64,000 nucleotides of DNA from Ignelater luminosus. Taxonomy: Eukaryota; Arthropoda; Insecta; Coleoptera; Elateridae. Below, piece after piece: positions 22,367-34,512 of this stretch; within the stretch, counting starts at the first letter, position 1, and the number at the start of each line of letters is the position of its first letter. The stretch is taken from contig VTPC01000629.1 in the NCBI GenBank assembly GCA_011009095.1, positions 21,738 through 85,737 of the forward strand, written 5' to 3'. Under the pieces are notes generated by a model. The model had not been told where the DNA came from. It did not search any database and was given only the letters and a program-made list of their open reading frames with translations. The translations under genes and the position numbers were made by a program.

Positions 22367-25300
22367 ATAGAGCATTAAAATGTATGTAACTTAGTACAAA
22401 AATCTCATTTTTGGCAAAAAGACTTAAGTACACTTTACCTCCGAGATACAGAGTTGCTTTCTAAAAACCTAAATATATACAGAGTGCTGTGTCTGAAAGA
22501 TAATAATGGAATATCGCTATACGAGTGTAGCTGACTATAGATATTTCTGTGTTACGTATTCAAAGAGACTATCGTACCAAACAGTTTCTTTCTTTGTAAT
22601 TCTTAAATATTTCAAAGGCAACAGTTGTAGCTTGTAGAATAGAAAATCAGCTATCCTGCATAAAATCAGTTATCCTAGAACAATTATTATTATAGGTGCC
22701 CTTTATACGGAGTGAAACTGTTATCGTTGCATTAATGCAGAATTTAAAAATCACGAGGGTTACAAAGCCGGTAAAATGGGATAAGCTTTTCGGAGTTCCA
22801 ATAAAAGTTTATAACTTAAATTAAGCAATTACATTAGAGTTTAAAATCAAAAAACTGATAGTAGTAATAATAATAATAATAATAATAATCTCTACAGGAA
22901 AAAGCTTTTTGAATTTAGACAACATTGCTATGAAATTGTAAACAAGGGATGATAGTGAGCTGTATAAGGGTGACGCATAGATTATTGCTTTTGTTATTTA
23001 ATACTCAACGAGTATCGTATTGCTGTTCAGATAAAATCAATATTCTGGGTTATAATGAGGGTATTAATGGTAGAAACAATATTCAAAAAAGGGTATAAAA
23101 AGTACTAAAACAGGAATAACTTTTTAATCGAAATTTGGCGGTTCCAATAAATAAGAGGGTCGGAGCGCGGACATTTGCGGTACGTGTGCACATATGCGGG
23201 TCGGAGTTGGCTGCGACCGCACGCTGATAGATGACCACGGGGCGGACTTTACAGCTTTTTATTTATTGCTCATTTCATTTCACCGTTCGCCCCTTCACGG
23301 CAGGACCGTGATGAATGCCCGGCCATGTATTACCGTGTCACTGTTACAGAGGACAGCTTTATTGGCAGGTCCGACCAGCGTTCGCGAGTTTTAAAGCTGA
23401 TTTTATTTCGAACCGATTGCGCGATATTGCCAACAGATGTGATTGCCGCCCCGGAATTGTAATTAACGATTTTCGCGTCATTGTTGTGCACTGAACTGTG
23501 ATTTTTCCGGATATTTGTACTCGATTCTGATCTGACCTTTCATATAATTTTTCAACAACTCTTTTGATTTGACTTGATTGAAGTTCCACTCCGTCGATTC
23601 ATCTCGAATTAATTTGAAATGACATCTTCAAAGAAATAAAATATTGAAGTGGATGGAGGATAAGTGCATTGTAGGTAGTTGCAAAGTCAGCACCCGGCTA
23701 TGGTTTCTTTCTTCTTTTACTTCTTTTTGTTGCTGAGCTAGCTATAAATTCAAGACAAAATTAATATTTGAAAACCACCGTGCATCTTTATAAAGCTGTC
23801 GTTCCAATTCTTTGAGGATCAGATATGCAACCTTCATCGTCAGAGAGAAATTTTAATTTCCTTTTGGTCATGATCTTTCCTCTGCTACCGATAATTTACG
23901 TCATTTTATAAAAAACACTACAGATTTTTTATACACTGTGACTACAAACCGCGTTCACAAGAGGGAAAACCTCGTTGTTATTAATTCCTTGAAAAAACAT
24001 TTTTTTATAAATAATTCTTTGTCCTTCGAAATCTAAACATGTTGTACACCATATACTAAGTTTCCTTTGGTATCTTTAAAAAAGAGGAAAAGGAAAGAGA
24101 ACATATTTCTGGGTTAAAAAATATCTGAAGTTGTTAGTGAAATTATGCCACGATAAAGGTTATTAAGTGCGAACTTCTACACAAAAAACAAAATCGACTC
24201 CTGTTTTCTGTTAATTAATGGCAGCAGCAGTTCAGCAGATACTTACAAATTAATTGTTTCACATAATACAGATTAGTATAGTACATACTCAAAAGTCAAT
24301 ACGAGATTAGTAGGTAAGTCCTTGATCAAATAAGTAATGCTCGCATTAAGATTACATTAAGCTCAAATGGCATGTTATTTTGTAGTCAAAGTAGTGTTCC
24401 AGAGAATAAAGAATTCCAATCTAACATTACAGTAATTGTAACTTACATTTACTGTTTTTTCTTGTTGGTACAATAGTCGTTTGAGCTCGAAACTGTAGCT
24501 GGTCAGTATTTAAGAACAACAATCAGTCATAAAAAAATTTTTAATGTTGTGCTGAATGTCTGCAATTTGTGATTGAAGAATTGAGCTTTCTTAACAAAAC
24601 TTCCAATTCCTTCTTAAAAACATGTTCTTCTAATGGCACTGTCGTTTTAGTTTCATTCGGATATAGAAGTAGGGATTGCAAACTCAGAACTATTAAGATG
24701 TGACGTTGACACGAGCAAAACAAAAAAAAGGGAAAGAAAACAGAAAATGTTATAATTATGTCCACGAAACAGTATTGATGATAATAATCAATGTAGTGTT
24801 TTGATTTCTACGGCACAGGTTGTTCAGTAGTAAATACTTTGCTTGGGTAGTGGATACTCGGACGTGAGATGGTAATTTCTGTACTGTCCGTAGTAGTAGG
24901 TATGCGTGGCAGTCAAAAACCAGGTAGAACTGTAGTCAATGACAGCAGTTTGAAATGCGCCAACAAAAGCAAAAATCGTTATGTTGCTGTACAAGTACAG
25001 GTAGTACTTCAGATTGCTGCTTCAATTCAACATTGAGAGGAAAGTAATAGCAAAGAAAGGCGGTCAGTGAGGTCAGTCGTTTGGAAAAAGCCCCAAAATT
25101 GTAGCGTTTAAATGAACACTTACGGGGTTAAGTTGAGTTTTCTTTGTCAGAAGATGAATTGAGCTTTAGGAAATTCAATTTTAATTTTCGCCGCCATAAT
25201 CAATTCTCTAGACGGCTTAGTTAGTATACAACATTCTGCAACCGCTTACAGTTATTCACAAATGTCCAGAACACTATCATCGTATAGACAGAGTGAGTAT

Positions 25301-25447
25301 ATAGACTTTTGATTCGTGCACGAAATGCTAGCTAAAAAAGACATACCAAACAGAACTGCAATTTGAGATTCATTCTCCAAGTTTTATTTGCAACCAAGGT
25401 ATACTAGTCAGAGACCGTTATTTACAGTTTTGTTATGTTTATTGTAC
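22367..25447. other. Non-coding stretch with a GC-richer island
   Basis: A (TAA)n microsatellite lies at about 22864-22889. From about 23155 to 23480 the base composition turns clearly GC-richer (runs such as GGTCGGAGCGCGGAC and GCCCCTTCACGGCAGG) without a recognisable protein; the 66-codon frame at 23194-23394 shows no domain. The remainder is AT-rich with nothing recognised. Confidence 0.5.
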
Positions 25448-25565
25448 ATGGTTTCCGGAAAGTAATGGGACAACGTTTAAGACCGCATTATTGGGGTGTA
25501 AACAGGTCAATCGAGCCCAACTTACAATGAGCAAAGTTGCTTGTTTAAGAAGTTATAGGCCTCTT
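25448..25565 (+). repeat. Single arm related to the foldback at 25871-26146
   Basis: GGAAAGTAATGGGACAACGT and the following ~100 bases closely match the left arm of the foldback element 400 bases downstream, in the same orientation, through to AAGAAGTTATAGGCCT. No right arm was found next to it, so it looks like a truncated copy of the same family. Confidence 0.6.
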
Positions 25566-25870
25566 AAGTTAAGATTTTCATTTTTATTTTTCACTGTAAC
25601 ACAAACACTGCTGATGCGATCTTGTTCAAATTTGGTAGACTTAGGTTTCAGTTGTTGACAAACCAGGCGATTATGTTAGTTTCTACAACACTAATAAAGG
25701 ACGCTAGCTATGCTATTATGACGAGAAGTTTCTGCTTGTAACAATAGCTTTTTGGAATCTTTCAACATGGGATCAAGTATGCAATTGAATTTTACACTAA
25801 AAAGGTATATACTTGATGGTAGTCGCTAAAACGTATCATTCGCGAGAAAAATGCATCTGAAGCGTGTTTC

Positions 25871-26146
25871 AAAGGGTGTTCAGAAAGTAATGTAACAATG
25901 AGACAACGTTTGAAGGCAGTATCGTGGGGTCAAAATAGGTCGATTTAACCTAACTTACAATAAGTGAAATTGCTTCCTTAAGAAGTTAGAGGCCTAAGTA
26001 GTTTTCCAGTTATGAACCTTCACTTTAAAGATTTCTAACTTCTTAAGAAAGCAATTTTGGTTACTGCAAATTAGGCTAAATCGACCTAGTTGGAATACAG
26101 GAATCCGTTCTTAAACGTAGTCCAATTACTTTCCAAAAACCCTGTA
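25871..26146. mobile_element. Foldback miniature element
   Basis: About 275 bases folding on itself. The left arm (GGGTGTTCAGAAAGTAATG to AAGAAGTTAGAGG) is the inverse complement, with divergence, of the right arm (TTTCTAACTTCTTAAG to TCCAATTACTTTCC and ACCCTGTA). There is no coding capacity. The terminal CCCTGTA resembles other TA-targeting elements in the window, which suggests a Tc1/mariner-type non-autonomous element. Confidence 0.7.
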
Positions 26147-27460
26147 GATGAGTACCAAAATACAGTTTGTCAGCGACCTCGGAGTTCTGAGTTTTAGTTG
26201 TGGCAAGGTAATTTTATTAGCGATTTTATATTGTTCATAGAATATTTTCATAAGATAGTACAATGGAAAAGTATACTAAAGCCTCAATTCAGGTATTTAT
26301 GCTAATCAAACAGTCAGATAACGATGAATTCAGATGCTCATTTGTTTCTTTTCTGCAATCACATTGGAAAAACTGTGTTGATACTCTACTGGTTAAGGTT
26401 ATATGCTACTGTTTGACTCTAAGCTTTATTGTGTCTTTGTCTCAAGTTCTTTTATAGTACGAAATTGAATTAATTGGATAAAAAACACAGGCGCCAAAAT
26501 TGCATCAAGTTCTAAAACTACGTCACCATGAATCAAGAATGGTTCAAGAATAAAGCTGATGTCGTTAATATTAGTCATTGCGTAAACATGTATTAACTCC
26601 AGCACCACAGTGCAGTAAAGTTCATAATTACAAAGGTATAGTCTGCCGATGAAAATAGCGAAATAAAGATTTTGATAACTAGTTATGAAATTTCCAAGTT
26701 GATGTGTGTTATTAAAGTAGGCAATTATATTTCGGTAAAATTATATGACACTATGGACAAATATACCTAATCTTAGAGACTGCATTGTTTTGTAAAATAT
26801 CATCTCTTTTTCTGACTATATACAATGGAGGATAACTATATTTCTATGATGTGACTACAGCTGGATGCTCTGCGACGCCGTACCGCTTCTAGTCGTTGCT
26901 CATATGTTCCAGAAACAAATCGTTTTATTGCAGTAAGAAAGAAAGAGAGAAAAAGAGGGTTGATTGATCGAAACAACAAGCAGAATCGCATAAGAAAAAC
27001 CATATCTCATCCTACTTGTTACACTGAAACTATCAGTCTTCGTTTTTTTGATCGGTTTTTCACGAAAACGTCAGACCATAGAATCAAAAACAAATTGTGG
27101 GTTTCAGTAATAAGATTATTTTTATTTTCTCGTAGATTCTGATACAATACCAAAATATCAAGTGAAATAGTCAAATCCAATTTATACAGATACAGCCAAA
27201 AAGAAGGTTAATCTGAAAAACGAAGTTTCTCCAGAAAACATGTTACCAGCGTTTGTGAAGAAAATAACTATAACGAAGAATTAAAAAAAATGATGCCATT
27301 ATCTTGTCAAATCGACTTAAGAGGAATCTCAGAGATTCCACAGAGAGAAAAAGATAAGAAAAACAAAGCCATAGTAAATGTTAGAAAATAAGATTATAAT
27401 AATAATTAAAACACAATTTTATTTATAACCTTAAATTTATTCGTCTGATGCAATTTGATG
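26147..27460. other. AT-rich non-coding stretch
   Basis: No family-recognisable coding region, RNA gene or clear repeat was seen. Confidence 0.5.
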
Positions 27461-27462
27461 TA

Positions 27463-28469
27463 CAGTGTTTCCAAGATAACGATGCACAGCATGGGGATCT
27501 TGGAAACAGTAAGAGATACAGCATAGGTTAAATGGGATGAAAGTTGGGTATTTATAAGTCCTTTTTGCTGGCGTTTGCAAAATCTAGATATCTCGGATAG
27601 TTTCAGAGATATTTAAAAAAAGCAGATTTCTCAATTTTCGTTATTATTTTTTCTTTCCTTTATTTGAAGAGATATCGGAAAACGAAAATCACTTTTCCAT
27701 TGACACTTTTTGTTCTCTATTAAAATACGTTAACAAAACTCCTGTACAACGTTTCGGTTTCGAGTAACCATCATCAACCTCATTTTTTTAAATAGGCGGA
27801 AAAACAATTTAAAATTGTTTTGGATAGCTCTTGTTGTCACGATTCTAATGATGTAAACATGATGGATTATTTTGATTTCTTATGCTATAAATTAATGCAT
27901 TCTGCAGTACCCGGCCTGCACGATCACCTGATTTAATACCGTTAGATTTCTTTCCTCTGGGGTTATGTCAAGAATCATGTGCTCAACCAAAATTTTAAAG
28001 ATGAACAGCAATTATTACAGTTGGTCACAGCAGCGTTCAACACAAAAAAATCAGAACCAAAACCGTATCATGTTTACATCATTACAATCGTGACAACAAG
28101 AGCTATCCTAAACAATTCTCAATTGTTTTTCGGCCTATTTAAAAAAATGAGGTTGATGATGGTTACTCGAAATCGAAACGTTGTACAGGAATCTTGTTAG
28201 CGTATTTTAATAGAGAACAAAAAGTGGCAATGGAAAAGTTATTTTAGTTTTCCGATATCGCTTCAAATAAATAAAAGAAAAAATAACGAAAATCGAGAAA
28301 TCTACTTTTTTTTTAAATATCTCCGAAACTATCCAAAATATCTAGATTTTGCAAACGCCAACAAAAAGATCCTATAAATACCCAACTACTTTCATTCCAT
28401 CTAACTGATCCTGTATCTCTCACCGTTTCCAAGATCCCCATGCTGTGCATCCTTATCTTGAACACACTG
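27463..28469. mobile_element. 1-kb element with ~400-bp inverted repeats, mariner-like core remnant
   Basis: Arms at 27463-27863 and 28067-28469 are long inverse complements; for example GCACAGCATGGGGATCTTGG on the left pairs with CCAAGATCCCCATGCTGTGC on the right. TA flanks each end (27461-27462 and 28470-28471). The roughly 200-base middle encodes, with a frame break, PARSPDLIPLDFF, which is the last catalytic motif of a mariner-like transposase. It looks like an ancestral mariner-like element collapsed into a foldback. A solo copy of the right arm is at 61527-61795. Confidence 0.85.
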
Positions 28470-28473
28470 TATA

Positions 28474-28773
28474 CAGGGTGTCCTGCCTGAATTACATAAT
28501 ACTTTACAGGAGTGTTCTTCGGTCAAAAACAAGCAGAAAATTCCTAATAAACATAAGAATCCGTGCTTGCGTTCAAAAAAATGGTGGGCACTTTAAATAT
28601 CTCTTGTAAGAGCTTATTTATATTTATTAAAATACAATTTTATTTTCATAATTAATGTTATCAACTTATTTGTTTGTTTATTGTGAATTTCTATGATTTT
28701 TAAATAAATGCTTTTCTCTCAAAAATTTTGGACTGTGCTTGTAAATATTATGTAATTAAGGTGAGACACTCTG
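28474..28773. mobile_element. 300-bp miniature inverted-repeat element
   Basis: Left end CAGGGTGTCCTGCCTGAATT and an inverted, slightly diverged right end (ATTAAGGTGAGACACTCTG) share about 35 bases including ATTACATAATA. TA lies on each side (28472-28473 and 28774-28775). There is no coding capacity. It follows the 27,463-28,469 element with only TATA between them. Confidence 0.8.
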
Positions 28774-30127
28774 TATATTTCATCTTCAAAGGCATAAATA
28801 AAAAAGGTTTTATGGTAATCAGCTAACTTGATCTACATTCGACCAAAATTATGATCTTCAGTCTTCATCGGAGACTTGCAGCAACGGTGGCGATCTTAAA
28901 CATTAAAATCAATACACAAAACACATTCAAATCTTCTGTACACAAGAAAATAACATAAATAGACTATTCATGACTCATGTCACCGACATTACCATTAAAT
29001 GACATTAATCTCAATAAAGAATTATCCATCACAAATAGATAGCACAAAACAACAGTTACATTTCGAACATAAGTAGTTGACACCTCAACAAAACTCAAAG
29101 ATTGCAAACTAGCTATTCAAAAAGTTTACGCAATCAACACCTCATCCAACAATATTAAATACTTATCCATACCGTACTTTGGAAAATCTTCGGAATTCGG
29201 AAAAAATTGCTAGAATTTTAAAAAGAGCAACACCAACACCTTAAGAACTTGATTCAATGCTAAGATACAACACACGACATCATGAAATCGGGATTCACAA
29301 ATTAAACTACTCATTCTGCAAAATTGGCTAAACACTTAGAAATTTTGATGGTAAGTACAAAGAACACGTACATTGTTATAGGTACAAACACCCAGACAAA
29401 TCCAATTACGCAAAACACCTCATAGAAAATAATCACCCTATGACCACAAACCACATTATATGTTTACATGCTAGTACTTTTAATGAATGAGCAGATTGAC
29501 CTTATAAGACTGCAAGTGTTAGATGAAGACTGAAAATTATAATTTTGGTTGAAGGTAGATCAAATTATACAAAGTCCAGAATGTTTCTGGGTCGTAACAG
29601 ACCATGCTTTTATTTTGTTAGGTTAGAAGTGTTGCTCCCTTTTTTCTTGAAAATTGCCGTACCTGCGTCTGTATTTTGCGCCGTTGCGCGATCAAAAATT
29701 TTGCACAAACGCTTAGTACCGATTAGTTTTGCTTTGCTGAAAAAACATAATTTTTTTTAATATTTTGCATCTATTAATGTCAATTAAAAAGAATGCCAAA
29801 GATTATAAATAAAAACATAAAACTTTGATTTATAAATATAAATAAATAGAAATCTTCGTAAAACAATCTTTTATCGTAATCGATTTACAGATTTACAAAA
29901 AAAGGCAACAGCGTGAGGTAAAACCTTAGATCATGATCATGATCTGCGGGTCAAACGGTCATAAAATCATAACCTTAAAGTACATTAAGCGTCAATAAGA
30001 CTGGTTTACAATACTCAAACTGTCATTCTGCCACAGCCATATACTGCCCAGCAACATCTTGAACGGTGTATAGCTGATAACCACAATAACTTGTTAATTT
30101 ATGCCTTTGAAGATGATATGTATATTG
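28774..30127 (+). mobile_element. Penelope-like retroelement remnant between nested inverted repeats
   Basis: An outer inverted pair (about 28774-28827 and 30071-30124, sharing CATCTTCAAAGGCATAAAT) and an inner pair (28828-28880 and 29511-29563, sharing ATTTTGGT and GAAGACTGAA) enclose a decayed GIY-YIG-type coding stretch. Penelope-like elements often carry partial terminal repeats in inverted or direct orientation, so this arrangement suits one. The outer pair could equally be a separate foldback into which the remnant fell. Confidence 0.6.
29090..29465 (+). pseudogene. Penelope-like element, RT end and GIY-YIG endonuclease remnant
   Basis: Plus-strand translation gives NNIKYLSIPYFGKSSE and then, in the endonuclease part, SGIHKLNYSFCKIG, a stop, FDGKYKEHVHCYRYKHPDKS and NYAKHLIENNHPM. 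The last two phrases are typical of Penelope-like elements, where the GIY-YIG domain follows the reverse transcriptase (usual wording GIYKLxC...FYIGQTGR...RYKEH). The YIG half is deleted or mutated to IG-stop. Multiple stops exclude function. Confidence 0.75.
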
Positions 30128-30870
30128 GATATATCGAGATGCGTCAGGCGAATAAATTGAAGTTTATATGTGGAATTGTGTTCTAATATTCAATTTTTAA
30201 TATTTATAATCTTATTAACATTGAGTTCCACAGTGTAAATCTAAATAAAATAAAGAAGTTAAAAAATGTTCGAACCAGTTCCATTTCTGAAAACACTTCA
30301 GTCAGAGCAACTTTTCTTACAAGTAATATTTAAGAATCATACGAAACTTAAAGCTGGTAGAGAATGAGGCTTACTAAACCAGTAAAAGCAGAACTGATAT
30401 CTATTACTGTAGCCGTATGGAATATCAAGCCACGTCTTGGTCATGGTTACTAATTAAGGATATTTACTCCAAAACAAAAGGTCTATACAATAAGCGTGTT
30501 TTGCTATGAGCAGTTTGTAAGTTGATAATGATTTTTTTGTAATCGTTTTGTGAAGTACATAAAAGAAAAGGTAATACAGTAACTAAATATATAAGTTTTT
30601 CGATTTATGTATCTAACTTAATATTTATAAAAGTTAACCTCAGAATTTACAGTAAACTAATGATTTTTCTCATTTTATACAAACGATTATAAACAATTTT
30701 GTTCGATGCACGTGCGCTGTCACTTATCAGACGTTCGGCTTTCTGTGCAATAGTAGTATTACACCATCTGTTACCTTTGTCATAGCAATATTACCTGCAA
30801 TGGTTTTTCGCACTTGATTCAGTAAGCTGATTGCGAAACCTTGCAAAAGAAAAGCCCTAAACGTCTCTAA

Positions 30871-30992
30871 AGATCAATTGCAACAACGATTTATTTGCCA
30901 TCAAGGTTGATTGACAACCAAAAACTTATAAGTATGGTTGTTGATCCACAATCAATTCTGATGGCAATAAAATCGTTGTTGCAATTGGCTCT
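30871..30992. repeat. Short foldback (about 120 bp)
   Basis: The left arm (AGATCAATTGCAACAACGAT, then TTTGCCATCAAGGTTGATTG) pairs with the right arm (CAATCAATTCTGATGGCAA, then ATCGTTGTTGCAATTGGCTC). The arms are about 50-55 bases with some mismatches and a short central loop. It could be a miniature foldback transposon or form a stem in a transcript. No flanking duplication was identified. Confidence 0.7.
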
Positions 30993-33460
30993 AAAAGTAG
31001 CTGCTATTGTATTATATAAAAATATGTAAAAATACACAAAGTAGAAATTGAAGACCCCAGGCAATCAGCAAACATACATCCCGTCCAATTACCTTATCGT
31101 TCAAAAATGTAACCTCAAAAAAATTTCTAACTGTGGGTGATAAATCCTTTAGAAGCTGAAATGCTTAAGAATCAGATCATAATTCTTAGAGCTTGTACAT
31201 CCGACAAAGTAGTATGGATATAGGATTTCATTATTAATATTATTTGAGGTTATTATCCTAACCTGATTAATACTGGTTTGTTTTGGCAACATTTATTACG
31301 ACCCTGCATTAATCAGACGCAAAAACTTGAATGCACAAAGAAAATGTACCACAGACAAATCGAGTTTGAAAAATTAAAGTCAAAAATATTCATGAAGCTG
31401 CTGTACTCAAATATATAAAGGAAATAATAACTCTTATATGATTCAGCTCTAGTAGAGCTTTATGGTAGCAATTTTAAGGCACCAGTAAATTTAGTTTTAT
31501 TATCCAAAATAAGAAGATACAAAAATGCACAAAGCACACACCAGGGCGTATTCCGCCACACAGTACGACAGTTAAAATGCACAAATGACAAATGCTCGAA
31601 CTTCGACGATTTTAAACTTGCTCCAGAAAATTAATACTGCTTTGTTAAAATACGTCGGAGCCACATTAAACCGACTTAAAAATGTTCTTACGGAAGTGCT
31701 TCATCGTTCACTTTAAATAATCTAGACGATGGCAATTTTTCAAAATTAATTTCTCCTTCTGAAAAATTTGCTGCGGTCGTTTTCACGAATGAAAAGTCAA
31801 GGCCATTTGATGCTTTTTTTCTCTCCTTTTTTTATAATTTTCTTCTTTGGTTTGGTAAAACTTGCTGAACGTGCAAAGTGCGCCCGATTGAGATCAATAG
31901 AGAACGTTGAGTGCCGGAGTTGATTCAGATAGCAGAGCAACGTCAGCAGTGATAGCGGGTCCGGCCAGGCGGAACCCTAGAACCCTGATGGTCCTCTCTC
32001 CTTTCTGCCTTTCGGCCGCATATCCTGCTGAGAGCAGAATCCTGTGGGATAAACTAAATAGCCAGTTAGTGGCTGCGTTATCTTTTGCTCCCGTCGACTG
32101 ATTTTCAGCCGGAACGACAGAAACGAGAAATGAAATATGGAAATTTTTAAGAGAGATCCTGGTAAATGGACCAAACAAATCCACCATCGTTATTAATTGA
32201 GTTCTTTTTCCGGTGGAACGAGCTTTAAATTCCCTATCCATTCTTTACTTAAAACTACTATATACCTCGATAGCACGAACAATAATAAAAGTCGAGAACG
32301 TTATTTTTCCATGTTAACAGACGAACGTAAAAACAATTTTCTAAACAAGATCGTAAAACGGTACGTTTAAATTTTAAAGTCTTCAGTTTTTGTTAGTGTA
32401 ATCCTTTCAAAGTAGGTACATCAATAAGATAGCATTACACAAACTTAAATTATACGGTGTTTATCTACTCCGAGAAACAGGAAACATTTTACAGAACATC
32501 ACGGAAATTCACAAGTACCTATACAAATTCTTTTATTAGTTTTCTTTTCAACAGATATATTTCATCAGCCAAGAGGGAAATTCTACAGTAAATACAACAG
32601 TTGCAAGATGCACTTGAGAAAAGATCGTAAAGATCCTTGAATTCTATAGAAGTAAAATAAAACTGTGAAGTCTTCCTTGAAATTTCTTACATTTAAAGGT
32701 TTTACCAAAAACAAACTAAAAGATACGATAGAAATAAATAAATCTGCTTTTACGTTATTTCTCTTCGTAATACGTAAAATTGTAACAAATGTTTACTGAA
32801 AGCAGGTAAAAAATATACAGTAGAATAAAAGCATAAAGAAAAAATAAAAAGTTTAGTAATTAGAACTCTTTTTCATTTGAAATGAATAAATTCATTAGAG
32901 TAAAATGTAAAAAAGTGAGGTTATGTTACAGTTTTTGTACATTTATGACCTATCTTTAAATTAATGTTTTTCAGATAATTTTCATAATTTCTGTGTTAAC
33001 AATAAAATCAAGTATTTAGTCAGATGTACTTTTGTTGAGCACTATCTCTTTCTATTTCTTCTTCTTTATACATTCCCGTATCCCAAATCTTTTAATTCAG
33101 TTCAAGGTCAAAGTAAGATCAAAAAGAAACCAGATCTCAAATGAAAACAAAATTTTATAATCTGCAATTTATATTATAATCTCCTTTCTATTATCTTATT
33201 ATTCCTTTCCTATTATCTTGAGCGGGCAAAATATTTTCCAAATCGCGCTGGCCATGGCCCTGGCTTAGAGCTCAATAATATCATGTCGAAAATAACAAAA
33301 TTGTTAAACTTTAAATGATTCTGTTATGTAAAGATGGCTTCATACATATAACTAACAATATTCCAGTATTCTAATAACAAGTTGTTTGTTAAAGTCACAT
33401 AACACATAGAAAAGACTTACGTAAAGAAATATGGACATATCTGAGAAAGGAAATCATTTA
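30993..33460. other. Non-coding stretch with a GC-richer island
   Basis: About 31880-32110 is GC-richer than its surroundings (GGTCCGGCCAGGCGGAAC, CTTTCGGCCGCATATCC). It has overlapping open frames on both strands (31894-32241 minus, 31907-32101 plus), none matching a known family. Such frames are expected in GC-rich DNA, so coding is not claimed. The rest is AT-rich. Confidence 0.45.
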
Positions 33461-33462
33461 TA

Positions 33463-34150
33463 CAGAGTGTTTAATTTAAGTATGTCAAGACTCTAGAAGG
33501 TGATAAAATATAAAAAAATTCGCGTACTTTACTTAATAAACTTATATCCAAAAACGCTTAGTTTTCGATATACCGGATGTTAAAGTTTTACTAAGAATCT
33601 TTTGTTGTTTTCCCTGATGTTTCAAAGACAACTTACGCTATTGAGCTGGAGTTTCTTGTATGGTCTTTACAATGCAAAATGTTTTTCTCGAGTTCTTGTA
33701 ATTGATGTGTTTTAACCATGAACGGAAGTGTAGAGAAGCGGCAGTTACATTTCTGCAAAAACAGCTGTTACACCACTGAAAAACGGACTAATTCTATTGC
33801 ACATCATTCTCTAACCTATATTACTGCTAATACAACTTACACTACGAGATGTATTTTAAGAGTTTAATTAGCTAATAGAACTAAACAGTTTTCCAGTAAT
33901 TTAAATTTTGCAACTCTTATTGTTTAATGTTGAGTTCTTGTATTTTTCCAAAAATTCTGAAAGATGCTGAGATATTAAGCTGTAATTTCTTGTGTGGCTT
34001 ATGAGGTGCCTGCTATCTTACATATTATTATAATTACAATCAAAGGCAGAGACTTGGGGGGGGGGGGAGCATGCGTACTTTAACATCCTGTATCTCAAAA
34101 ATTAAGCGTTTCTGGATATAAGTTTATTAAGCATAGTGCATCTATTTCGT
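33463..34150. repeat. Diverged copy of the 575-bp miniature element at 45390
   Basis: It shares long blocks with 45390-45964: GTTAAAGTTTTACTA early on, then GTGTGGCTTATGAGGTG, then TATCTCAAAAATTAAGCG. It is itself inverted at its ends: TTAATAAACTTATATCC near 33533 pairs with GGATATAAGTTTATTAA near 34113. A run of 12 or 13 G lies at about 34056-34068. The outermost terminus on the right is not clear. Confidence 0.65.
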
Positions 34151-34512
34151 TGATGTTTTGTTTCTTCTACATCTTCTATATAGTTAAAGCAAACACTTGC
34201 TATAAAAAAATTACAACGAAATAAAAGACTATCACCTAATAAAAAATGTAATTATAATCTGCGAGATATGTCTTTTGAGTAAGAACAAGAATCATACCGA
34301 GGGAATATTTCATTTGTTACACTTGTGCTTTTTTTAAGAGCATCATAGATCTTGTCATAAAGATTGAACACGCCAAAAATTGAGCACGAATAAGAACTTA
34401 CTAGTGCTAAATTGAGAGACATAGGATGTTCTTTATTTTGACAGAACATATCTAGTAGCCATAGGAATAAAATGTGACAGTTGATATTTTTCGTTGCTCA
34501 TTCGTTGTTAAC

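Noticed and set aside
27979..28200. 73-codon plus-strand frame across the right arm of the foldback
   Set aside because: It spans loop and arm, and the coding signal in the loop (SPDLIPLD) is in a different frame; not a real gene.
31894..32241. 115-codon minus-strand frame in a GC-richer island
   Set aside because: Frames are open on both strands as expected from composition, and no domain is seen.
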